NCBI GenBank assembly: GCA_947397865.1
Contig: OX377620.1
Span: forward strand, 180,842,888 to 180,906,887
Length of the DNA stretch: 64,000 bases
Direction of reading: 5' to 3'
Source: Polietes domitor
Lineage: Eukaryota > Arthropoda > Insecta > Diptera > Muscidae
Positions 33,426-44,446 of this stretch are shown here, in pieces; the stretch's first letter is position 1; the number at the start of each line of letters is the position of its first letter. The translations under genes and the position numbers were made by a program. The notes below the pieces were generated by a model. That model was not told the origin of the DNA. It searched no databases and worked only from the letters and a program-made list of their open reading frames with translations.

Positions 33426-35569
33426 CATGAATTTTAGGATTATTTTCAGGAGCGTTTAGCTCACAGATGGCTTGACCCAGTGACGAAATATTTTGCAGAT
33501 CATGATTAAACAATCCAAACATTATTTTCAAGGGGTGACTGGAAATTGTTTTTCCATTTGTATAGCCCGCGACCCATCCTAATATATATAAGTATGTATG
33601 TAATAAACTGATTAAAAGCATCGCATCGCTTCCTAAGCCGTTTGACGTTGTTTCTCACCGAACTTTAGACCCTATTCGTCTGAAATAAAAGATTCTGAAT
33701 TCATGTTTTGGTTTATTTGTTGAACTTTGCACTCCTTTTTTGAAAAAAGATTCACACCCTCAGTGATTAACAGACATGTTTTTCGGGAAAAAACATTCTC
33801 ATCACAGCTTATCAATTGATGATGACTTTTTTGCGCCGAATACCAAATTCATTTTAATTTATTTATTTATTATCATAATTTGTTTATACATATATAGTAT
33901 AGAAATTCTGGTGCTTTCTTTATGACAACCTTGCGTCCGTAAAGGTTAAATTGCACAGAACTGTTGACGAAATCAAAATGAATTGACGTCGTATATGATT
34001 AGAATTTAACTTTATTCCGTGTGCTTGGTTTGTTGTTAATCATCATAAATATATTTTTCTTATGAAGAAAAATATACTTTTGATTCTGGAAAGGTCATAC
34101 AATCCAACAAATCATGTTAAATATATTTTCTGACGATTCTGGAAAGTTTGCAGAACCCAGCAATAAACAGATAACAGTCGTAGAAGTGAAATAGATACGG
34201 AAATCGTTGAGTTTTGGATTATCAACAATTAATTTAACAGGGACTTTTCGTAGATGGAATATTAGAGAACGTTCTGTTTCAAATTTAATTCGAATTACAG
34301 TAAACGATTGTTTATTCGAAGTTATTATGAAACGAAATTGTCCTTACAGATAGGTATTAGTTCATATATATCCTTCTTATCTTTGTATGCCGTCAGGCTG
34401 TCTACAATAGTTTCCGAATTTATTTTCATATTACTAACATGTATTATTGAGAGGGTATATTTAAGTCGGCTTACGCGACTGCAACGTTTTCTAGCTGTTT
34501 ATTCAATCAATTAATTATAAACTAATTATTTTTTATGAATTTAATTGCATGTCTCATTGTTTGACCCATTTCTAATTATGTATATTACATTGCACACACG
34601 CATATGTATGTACCATCTACTTACAACACCACCAAAAAGTATTTTGACTTAATTAAATTTCTTTATAAATTATTAATTACAATGTTAATGCAGTAAGTAA
34701 TAAGTATCATATTTCTTTGAAACCCAATTAAAATTTTCCAATTTATATAAAAACGTAACGTTGAAACGAGGAGTATGGGGAAAAACAACAAATCAAAATT
34801 CTTTCGAAAGTGAAAATTTTCAACAATAACAATTGTGAGAAATGAATAACACTTCACATGTTTTGCTGATTCAAACCTATACATTTGAAAACAATCTGAC
34901 CAGCCCCTACTCTATATAGAAAGTTCGTAATTCAATATGAAAATAATGTTAATAGGTAATTAATAATACACTATACTTGTTGACTTGTTGTCTCGAACAA
35001 GCGATTACTGATAATAAATAAAAAGCGTATGTATGTTATAAATATTTTGAGTTTTAAATGATGACGATGACGACGGCACATGTTATAGGGAAATATTACG
35101 ATTTGTTTATTGTTGACATGAACGTTTTTTTCTTAAAATAAATAATAACTTATAGTCTTGATGACGGGGAATTTCTTCTTACAAACGTCATCAGGTGAGT
35201 CAATTAATAGATCGTACGATACTTCAAATTTTTCAACATTGATATGAATTTGATAAAGCTCTGTAGACAACTAATAAAGTGTGCACTTGAAGTGATTATC
35301 GGATTTGCCACCACATCAATTGGCATGATAAGTTAAGGTGGCGTGAGTTCTTGTAAAAATACCCAGGCCATAAACTTAAAAAAACAGTAAACCATTGTAA
35401 GGGATTGTCACCCATAGGCAGGCAGACACACTTATTTCAAGTGTTCCCACGTGCAATTTCTAATACGTAGTCATAGAAACTTCATTCATTGATTAAGATC
35501 CGAAAAGTCTTGATATATGGTCAAAATTTTAGTTCGCAGTAGCCGACTTGTCCATAGTCAATTGACAAA
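33426..35569. other. AT-rich spacer, no gene seen
   Basis: A short repeated GATTCTGGAAAG phrase lies at 34081-34148. Open frames here are short and without recognisable domains. Confidence 0.4.
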
Positions 35570-35574
35570 CCTTT

Positions 35575-36000
35575 CACTGTTCTTTAAGTCGGGATAACAA
35601 GCTGCGATAACAAAAACGTTAAATTTAATTTTAAGCTCAAAATAACTACAATATAAATATTTGTATCAAAACAAATGTTAAAAAATATATTTTGTGTTGA
35701 TTTTTTGGACTTCGCCTCGATAACCATAAATTTTACCTACACTGGATAATTGCCCATTCTTATTAGTCCATAATTTTTAAAATAAAATTATTTTTTAAAA
35801 ATTTGTTTTCATATACACATTTTTATTGTTGATGATGTCGTCATTAAAAAATATATTTTGAAATTTTTTTATATTATTATTTGTTTTCATACACACATTT
35901 TTAATGTTGATGACGACAAGTTAAAAAATATATTTTGAAAATTTTTTATTTTATTATTATTTTTTAGTTTAAATTTTTTTTAAAAATATTTTGAGTGCAA
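35575..36000. mobile_element. Degenerate TA-flanked MITE with internal duplication
   Basis: The left end CTTTAAGTCGGGATAACAAG-CTGCGATAACAAAAACG and the ACACTGGATAATTG interior match the GGGCTGTTTTTC family. A segment around TTTTCATA(T/C)ACACATTTTT is duplicated (35806 and 35884). The right terminus is not recognisable. Confidence 0.6.
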
Positions 36001-36159
36001 ATTTAATGTATTTGTCCTATTATCTGCACATCCTAATTGTTTTCGTTGAAAATTATTATTTTTAAAAAAATAGAAATGGATTTCGATCGTAACTTCTTGA
36101 TTTCGAATTATTTAACAGAAATTTTTGATGTCAAAGGCAAGAGTTTGATATGGCTAGCA

Positions 36160-36640
36160 CCACAATTTGACTACATTTTCGGATAGAGGACTTCAAAATA
36201 AGAACAAATATTGATAGACATTTCCCTTAGTTATCGAGTTATCGGACGTTAAAATTTGAAGAAATCGAAAAAATATTGAACCTGTTTGTAAAATGAATAA
36301 ATATAAAAAATTAAAAAAATAAAATAATAAATAATTTCGAGTTATCGAACGTTAAAATTTGAAAGAAATAGAAAAATATTCAAATATTTTTTTTGCAAAA
36401 TGAGTTCAATATCAAAAATAAAATAATTTGTCAATAACTATCTTATCGAAACCATTATTGTTATCTTAAATTAATGAAGAAAGCGAAAAAATAGATAACT
36501 TTCGAGCTATCGAAATTAAAAATATCGAAAAACTAATTTTATAGGAAACTTAAAGGAAAAGTGAAGTAAAGGTTTTCGATAACAGTTGTAGTTATTGAAA
36601 TATAATTAATATCGAAATGTGTAAAATTATATGTACAAAT
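36160..36640. repeat. Dispersed repeat, second copy (TTATCGGACGTTAAA family)
   Basis: Shares GGATAGAG-ACTTCAAAATAAG, GTTATCGGACGTTAAA and TTTCGATAAC words in the same order as 6050-6480. The segment GAGTTATCGGACGTTAAAATT is repeated inside this copy (about 36236 and 36339). Nature of the element unknown. Confidence 0.6.
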
Positions 36641-37393
36641 ATATAAAAATTTGTGAGATTGTTTGATTTGGATGTCTCTAACATCGAAGAGAGATCATCT
36701 AGAGACTTTGGATGAGGAAGTAGACAATGCATGCATTTTATATTTTTCTATTTTTCGTTTTAGTTTTCTTTGAAGAACACAATAATAATTATTTATTTTT
36801 ATTAAATTCCTTTGTAGTTATATCGGTAATTTTTAATTTAGCTTTAAATAGAAATATACATAATTTTTATCTATTTCCTTTTAATTTTTGATTTTGAGTC
36901 CATTAGAACGAAAAAAACGTTTTTTTTTCAAATTTTAACCTGCGATAACTACACGAGATATCGATAACATGCATTATCTTATTATTTTGATGTGTTCTAT
37001 CCAAATTTGCTGTTGTTTCTTTCTTTATATAAAGAAATGCAACATTGCCCATTGTATCCAACAGTTTGGCCAAATAATTGTTCGGCGTCGTATGACTCGA
37101 AGTAATACTACACCCCAAAAAAGTATGCATAGTTTGAGTTTTGTTTGCTTGTACAAAAAATGTCGAACCTAAGCAATTAGTGTAAACTGCCCTTTTTCAT
37201 AGTTGTTTTATTATGGTCCAAATTTACTTCTTCTGTGCTACTGTTTAGCGCAACTCTGCAATTCCTCCTGGAAATCAACAAACATCAGCTGTTTATTAAA
37301 GAAAAAAAAAATAAACAAACAACACGATTTTCGATTTTCCACAATTTTACTCATATATTTTTCAATAAAATCTGTAAATAGAAGCAAATTAAA

Positions 37394-38922
37394 ATGGGTC
37401 GCGCTGAAGTTGGTACGCCCAAGTACTTGGCCAATAAAATGAAGGCCAAGGGTTTGCAGAAACTACGTTGGTACTGTCAAATGTGTGAAAAGCAGTGTCG
37501 CGATGAAAACGGCTTCAAATGTCATACCATGAGCGAGAGCCACCAGCGCCAATTGCTGTTGTTTGCCGACTCCCCTGGCAAGTTCCTGCACAGCTTTTCA
37601 CAAGAGTTCTCCGATGGCTACATGGAATTGCTGAAAAGACGTTTCGGCACTAAACGAACAAATGCCAACAAGATTTACCAGGAGTACATAGCGGCTAAAG
37701 ACCACATACACATGAACGCCACCCGGTGGCTAACATTATCGGACTATGTTAAATGGTTAGGTCGGACGGGTCAAGCTATAGCAGATGAAACGGAGAAGGG
37801 CTGGTTTGTAACCTACATAGATCGCAGTCCAGAGGCGATGGAGAGACAAGCAAAAGCTGAAAGAAAAGAGAAAATGGAAAAGGACGATGAGGAACGTATG
37901 ATGGATTTTATTGAAAAACAAATTGAAAAGACAAAAGGCAAAGATGGTGGGTCACAAAATGACGAAGAAAAATACACTGAACTTAGACGGGACGAGGAGC
38001 AACCTTTGAAACTAGACATACGTTTGGAAAAGAAATTCCAGCCAGATAGTAAACTCGGGGTATCTGCCCTAGCCAAGAAACGAACAAAACAAGAAAAGAA
38101 AGGAGATAGCGATAGCGAATCTGACTGCGAAGAAGATGACGAAGGTTTCAAGAAACCTAAAGCCATTAAATTGGAACCAAAACAGAAGCACGCATCTGGT
38201 ACATCCACATCTACCTCGGCTTTGGACGATATAATGAAAATGGAGGAGGAAAAAAAGGAAAGAGCAAATCGCAAAGATTATTGGTTGCACGATGGAATCG
38301 TGGTGAAATTTGTCAGCAAGTCGTTGGGCGAGAAATTCTATAAACAAAAGGCTGTGGTGCAGGAGGTAATTGACAGATATCGTGCGAAAGTCAAGTTTCT
38401 GGAAACTGGAGAAAAAGTTAAAGTTGATCAGGTAATTTCGAAAATAAGAACATGATTATTTATTTTATTTATTCAACATCAATACAAAGGAAGCCTATAA
38501 GGCCAACTATACATGTATTGTCATTAATTTTTAAAAGATGTTAATAAATGAAAGTGCCCATTAACCCGAATGGTTCTAGCGTGACCATATGATCACACAC
38601 AAAATACGTTCACCAAAGCTTGTGGTGTGGACCACTGATAACATGAAAGTTTTATCTCAAAATTCTAAAAAAATAATTACAGCACTATTCGGGTTAAAAA
38701 TAAATATGCTTATATTATATCTTACAGGCTCATTTGGAAACAGTTATTCCCGCTATAGACAAATCAATTTTGGTAGTAAATGGAGCATACCGTGGCTGTG
38801 AGGCCGTACTAAAAAAGCTGGACGAAAAAAATTATTGTGTAACTGTAGAAATAGCTAGAGGCCCATTGAAAGGACGCATTTTGGAAAAAGTACAATATGA
38901 AGATATATCGAAATTATATTGA
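37394..38922 (+). CDS. kin17: KIN17 DNA/RNA-binding protein
   Basis: Exons 37394-38431 and 38728-38922, phase 0 (donor CAG/GTAATT, acceptor CTTACAG), 410 residues; animal KIN17 proteins are close to this length. It begins MGRAEVGTPKYLANKMKAKG, the invariant KIN17 start. A C2H2 zinc finger uses Cys28, Cys31, His44 and His50. The KIN17 winged-helix domain spans about 51-160. A charged helical linker with SDSESD repeats follows, then a C-terminal tandem SH3-like/KOW region (about 280-410) ending in GPLKGR and YEDISKL. Known roles: chromatin- and RNA-associated nuclear protein linked to DNA replication, repair and pre-mRNA splicing. AATAAA at 38979-38984. It converges on the odorant receptor gene that ends at 39253. 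Confidence 0.96.
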
Positions 38923-39252
38923 AATCATTTACATATTTTAAATTTAGTTTAATTTTAAGTTTTTGAAAAGAAAACAAAAATAAAACGAAAATTTTATAGA
39001 AAAATATTAACTTCAAGTAAATTCATATTAGCCAGCTACAGCTTATAATTATAAAATTTAATTTTAAATTTAAAGAGTTGCAATAAGTGATTTATTAGTT
39101 TTGCTTAAATAATAGCATACGTGTTACAAATGATTTAGTATTTCAAAAACTATCCAAATAAAATGGTTAGTGCAAATTCTACATCAAACTAATTTCAAAA
39201 AACTAATTTCTCATTACACTTTGTGTAACGAGTTTAGATACGACATAGATTT

Positions 39253-42200
39253 CTACTTCAAACCATAACGTTCTTTGATATCCATCTCCTTGATGAGTGT
39301 GTACAATGAAAATGAAAATTTCGCAATCTGTAAGGGAAAGTAATTTGTATCAAGACTATTTACATTGCTTGGAATTTGCCTTTAATACATACACTTAGAA
39401 AGCTGCTCAATGTTATGGGAAACAGTTTACCAGCCGAAAATTCAATGGTCTTCTGTGAACGTTGCATGAAGAATATCAACATTTTTCGATAACGTATATT
39501 CTGATCGATCCAATTCGAATGGAAAATGACCTCAGCCAAACGATTGTTTTCGTCCATCAAACACTGGGCATAATAGCACAGGGGGAAAACCTCAACGACA
39601 ACAGCGAGAACATAGAAACAAGAGGCAACCATAGATGCCACATTTGTGGCAAAAAGCAGGATATTGATCAAAGTGGCTCCTAAAAGGCTGGCCGTAATGG
39701 TGAACTGTACGAAGATGGTGATTGAAATCACGGGTGCAATACGGCTGTAAAGTCTGAAAAGAAAAGGGGGAAATATATACAATATCGGAAATATCGCTCA
39801 CAATATGACATTTCCGATTCTCCTAAAATTAAGAGTCTTGATAAGATGGCAGCATTTCTATCCATTGGTTTTCTTAAATGGATCAGAAAGAAAAATGTGA
39901 TAGCTCCTCATTTTCTTGTCAAGGATCTAAATTCCATACAAATATTAAGCTAGTAAGCCTAACAACAAGTAAAAATGGTGTTCAGTACGGAAGTACGGAA
40001 TCTTATATACCCAACATTATGAGCTACATTTCAAATTTTAAATTTAAACTACCGATTACTTTTACTTTGAAAGGTAGAATAACATTAATTTTTATTTTTA
40101 TTTTTTTTTTTATTTTTATTTTTATTTTTATTTTTATTTTTTGTTTTTATTTTTACTTTTATTTTTATTTTTATTTTTATTTTTATTTTTATTTTCATTT
40201 TTATTTTTATTTTTATTTTTTTTTTTTTATTTTTATTTTTATTTTTATTTTTATTTTTATTTTTATTTTTATTTTTATTTTTATTTTTATTTTTATTTTT
40301 ATTTTTATTTTTATTTTTATTTTTATTTTTATTTTTATTTTTATTTTTATTTTTATTTTTATTTTTATTTTTATTTTTATTTTTATTTTTATTTTTATTT
40401 TTATTTTTATTTTTATTTTTATTTTTATTTTTATTTTTATTTTTATTTTTATTTTTATTTTTATTTTTATTTTTATTTTTATTTTTATTTTTATTTTTAT
40501 TTTTATTTTTATTTTTATTTTTATTTTTATTTTTATTTTTATTTTTATTTTTATTTTTATTTTTATTTTTATTTTTATTTTTATTTTTATTTTTATTTTT
40601 ATTTTTATTTTTATTTTTATTTTTATTTTTATTTTTATTTTTATTTTTATTTTTATTTTTATTTTTATTTTTATTTTTATTTTTATTTTTATTTTTATTT
40701 TTATTTTTATTTTTATTTTTATTTTTATTTTTATTTTTATTTTTATTTTTATTTTTATTTTTATTTTTATTTTTATTTTTATTTTTATTTTTATTTTTAT
40801 TTTTATTTTTATTTTTATTTTTATTTTTATTTTTATTTTTATTTTTATTTTTATTTTTATTTTTATTTTTATTTTTATTTTTATTTTTATTTTTATTTTT
40901 ATTTTTATTTTTATTTTTATTTTTATTTTTATTTTTATTTTTATTTTTATTTTTATTTTTATTTTTATTTTTATTTTTATTTTTATTTTTATTTTTATTT
41001 TTATTTTTATTTTTATTTTTATTTTTATTTTTATTTTTATTTTTATTTTTATTTTTATTTTTATTTTTATTTTTATTTTTATTTTTATTTTTATTTTTAT
41101 TTTTATTTTTATTTTTATTTTTATTTTTATTTTTATTTTTATTTTTATTTTTATTTTTATTTTTAGGTTTATGTTTCACATTTGTAAAATGGGACGCTGT
41201 ACGCTCGAACAATTTTCGAGAAAAAATCGACTTCAGTTTAGCCATTTTCTAAGCCAATAAGCTTAATTTTTATTTTCAGGTTTGTTTGCCATTTGCAAAA
41301 TCGGACGCTATGCGCTCGAACAAAATTGGGAAATATTAAAAACTTACTTCGAAAGTGGTGAGTTTTTAACGCAAACTGTAAGAAATTTACTTGGAAAAAT
41401 TTCGAGAAAGAAAGAGATCGGCCTTCAGGCCTGTTGAGAAGCCAATGCATCCACAACGAGTCACTGTACTGAAAAATTGGGTTGATCGGATGAAGTACTT
41501 GCGAGCCAGTCGTGGTAGTCATATGAATGATATTGTGTTCTATTATTAAATGACAAAGTTCAACCTTTCCAATAAAATCAGAAATTTGAAAAAATAATCA
41601 GTACTTTTTTATAGCCGATTCTAATTAAAAATTTTAAATGGCTCACCCTATAATTTGTGTTTTGACTTCTGTGAGAAATTCCTTGATTAATTTTGTAAGT
41701 GATGAATAATTGAACTTTTTTCTTAGCCCCAGTTGAATTTGGTAATGATAGCTTTGCTGGGTTCGGTTACGAGAGGAATGATGTTAAAGAAACTAGTTTT
41801 TTGCATATTGAAGGTCTGTCTGCCCTAAAATAGGCTTTGAGAATTTTTCTTAGCTTAAATATGGAACGTAAACATCCCTTATTCGCCTTTACTTACTCAA
41901 TAATATTCTTGTGATCAATAATGCACAACTTCAACTCTTCCACATTCTCCTCCAGTTTTTGATCTTTGTCCACATTCATTCGCTGTAGCCGCAATAGCAA
42001 TGCCTCCATGTGAGTCCTTAAAATGTTCACATAAATCACAGCATACGAATCATCGACGACTTGCTGGAAACAGGCAATATCCATGGGTATCATTTCCATG
42101 AATACCGCTATAATGAAGTTACGCAATGAGGCGCTTGAATCTACGAACGGATTGTAGATGTTGTAGGGCAAACGTCCGAAGATAACAGCACTAATGCAAG

Positions 42201-42803
42201 TACTGGTGGAATAACTCCAATAGGCAGCGGTAAAGAGAACCACAAAACGGTTGCCATCATGTATGAAACGGCGCACAGCGGCTTTTTCCTCGGTGCTGGT
42301 GCAGCGTTGATCTAACTTTTCAAAAATTGGCTCACATTTCAAAAGTTGTGGGAACAAAAAGTACATTAGAATGATTTTAATGGAACAACCCACAACATTT
42401 ATGGCCACTTGAAACGAAGTCAAGAGGTTGCCAATTTCCATTTCTTCGTCGGACACCATTACAATGCCCATGATAAATCCAGCTGGCAAATAAATCGTAA
42501 CATAGAGATTTATTATAATGGACCAAATCGCATAAGGAATTTTGTTATTCTGGGGCATGTAGATGCCAAGAAAACGAAAGCCATTATAGAGGTAACGTAA
42601 GCCCAAGCGGGTTTCGACCACATCGCCAGCGTCTCCAACTGCAAAATAGAGAAAAATCGAGTAGTAAACTTTAAGCTAATTTCGAATTATGGCAGTTATA
42701 TACCCCAGCATTTAGTAGATTTATTATCATTGTTCTCCTTTGATGCCTGTTCCACAGTGTTTGGCAGTACAACCGTTTGTTCCGGGAGGCTTGTGGCTTC
42801 CAT
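39253..42803 (-). CDS. Odorant receptor 1 (four exons)
   Basis: Exons on the minus strand: 42803-42704, 42638-41897, 39753-39393, 39327-39253. All phases agree, giving 425 residues. Insect odorant receptor (7tm_6) signs are the LDQRC motif, a VDDSYAV...NILRTH segment, the DHKNIIELYS exon junction, the MLIFFMQRSQ stretch and the C-terminal AKFSFSLYTLIKEMD. Known for the family: seven membrane passes with inverted topology, forming ligand-gated cation channels with Orco in olfactory neurons. The short first exon has no family motif and was chosen because its ATG, phase and donor fit and a TATA box (42851-42860) lies about 50 bp upstream. Intron 2 (2.1 kb) holds the ATTTTT array. Possibly Or7a-like by neighbourhood, but that is a guess. 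Confidence 0.88.
40030..41645. mobile_element. Non-autonomous DNA element carrying a giant microsatellite
   Basis: The left flank (TTTGAAAGGTAGAATAACAT) and the right end (AATGGCTCACCCTATA) match the elements at 42961-43315 and 43942-44217. Those two contain the seed AATTTTTATTTT without expansion. After the array, a segment of about 52 bp (AAAAT-GGACGCT-T-CGCTCGAACAA) occurs twice (41186 and 41298). No transposase is encoded. Confidence 0.65.
40087..41165 (+). repeat. (ATTTTT)n hexanucleotide array, about 1.08 kb
   Basis: Roughly 180 units. From about 40229 to 41165 the array is pure in the given sequence; the first 140 bp contain interruptions (a TTTG, TACTTT, TTTTCA and T-runs). It lies in intron 2 of odorant receptor 1. 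Translated frames give only Phe-Ile, Phe-Tyr or Lys-Asn dipeptide runs and are not genes. Confidence 0.97.
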
Positions 42804-42850
42804 AACGCGTTTGTTTCTGGCGAATTAACGGCCATTGCCAAGTTGCAGTA

Positions 42851-42860
42851 CCTTTTTATA
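42851..42860 (-). promoter_or_regulatory. TATA box of odorant receptor 1
   Basis: TATAAAAAGG on the minus strand, 48 bp before the proposed start codon, consistent with a short 5'UTR. Confidence 0.6.
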
Positions 42861-42960
42861 GTTGGGACAATCGAAATATGCCAGCCATTTGTTGGGTATT
42901 TCACTTTTCTAATAATTGATGGAAAAAGATTTTAAATTACACCTGCACCGAGAGAAATAG

Positions 42961-43315
42961 TATAGGGTGGGCCACTTTAAATTAGAATCGGCTATTAAAA
43001 AAGTATTGATAATTTTTTAAATTTCTGGATTTATTGGAAAGGTTGAACTTTGTCATTTAATAATGGAACACAATGACTACCACGACTGGCTCGGCAGTGC
43101 CTCATCCAATCAATCCAATTCCAAGTACAGCCCAAAAAGTGACTCGTTGTGGATGCATTAGCTTCTCAATAGCCACGTGTGGGTTCTTTGACCCCAATTT
43201 TCCACTTGAATTTCTTACAGTTTGCGTTCTAAAATAAAAATTAACATTAATTTTTAATTAATAATTTTTTTTCTACCTTTCAAAGTAAAAGTAATTTGTA
43301 GTTCAAATTTACAAA
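42961..43315. mobile_element. Small DNA element upstream of odorant receptor 1
   Basis: Begins TATAGGGTGGGCCA and carries ATTAGAATCGGCTAT and GGAAAGGTTGAACTTTGTCA. It is an inverse-oriented relative of the array-bearing element at 40030-41645. The remaining spacer to 44446 shows nothing else apart from the copy at 43942. Confidence 0.65.
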
Positions 43316-43941
43316 AGGTACTTCATTTATTGGAATACTTATTTTTTAATCGCATATTTCCTTTTCCACCTCCTACTTGATTCAGAGCCGTTGCAGATAT
43401 CCCTAAAATTATTTGATTTTCTCAGTGTACGCCTGTACATACATATGTTTTATGAGGCGAGATAATTTGTTAAAAACAAGAACAATTAAAAAAGTTATTT
43501 TTTCACAAGATTAAAAATGCATAGAAGTCTAACAAATTTATTGAGTAGAGCGCGATTAAAATATAAAAATGTAAAGGGTGCGAGAAATATAAAAACTCCC
43601 AAACACCCACCAGTTTGAATACGAATTGAAGATAAATCCTAAAAGCGAAATATTCCATAATTGGGTATTTCTGTGTGAAGAACAGAAAGAAAATAACTTT
43701 GTATAAATCTTAGAATGGTTAAAGTCTAGTGCTGGTGGTTTTAGTCAAGGGATAAGAAGGCCTACAAATAAACAAAAAAAAAATTTTGAATGGAATATGT
43801 GTCTGTTTAAGACCTCAAAAGGAGTAGTTGGCTATGCAGGAGCTAGTAAGGGGAATACAAAGTCAATATAAAACCTATAATTTCCATGATGTTCACCTTG
43901 TTCTTAATGCATGCCTCTGACTCCATATATACGCGTAGGTA

Positions 43942-44217
43942 TAGGTTGGGCCATTAAACATTTGAAATTTAAGCTACCGTTTACTTAGACTTTGAAAGGT
44001 CGAATAACATTCATTTTTATTTTCAGATTAATGATCAACCTTCAGTTCAGCCTTCATGAAGCTCATTTTCATCTCGTTGGCTATGTCAATAAGTAAAATT
44101 GCCGCATATGGGGTTCAGAGAACACACACGTAACTATAGTTCAACCTTTCCAATAATAGCCGTTTTTATAGCCGATTCAAATTTAAAATTTTAAATGGCC
44201 CATCCTATATTTATTGT
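43942..44217. mobile_element. Small DNA element, third copy, with paired ends
   Basis: Ends TATAGGTTGGGCCATT and, inverted, TATAGGATGGGCCATTT. TA-type flanks fit a Tc1/mariner-mobilised element. It contains the unexpanded seed CATTTTTATTTTCAG. Confidence 0.7.
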
Positions 44218-44446
44218 GTTTTTCTCTGATGAAGAGTAATTTTCACCATAAGGTAATTTTCAAAATAATGTTTTCTACATCCACTTGCATATCCCCCCAA
44301 AATATTGACTAGTAAAGAGTTTAAATTCACTTTTCACGAACAGAAATTAATATTCAAAACCCAATTAGTGTCATTATTTCTTAGTCCATTTATTAAAATA
44401 ACTACTTCATTTAATTGTATCTGGTGGGGAATACAAATATATTCTG

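Noticed and set aside
39878..41260. Open frames of 341-460 codons on both strands over the microsatellite
   Set aside because: They are translations of (ATTTTT)n giving Phe-Ile, Phe-Tyr and Lys-Asn dipeptide runs; no domain, no start context, inside an intron.
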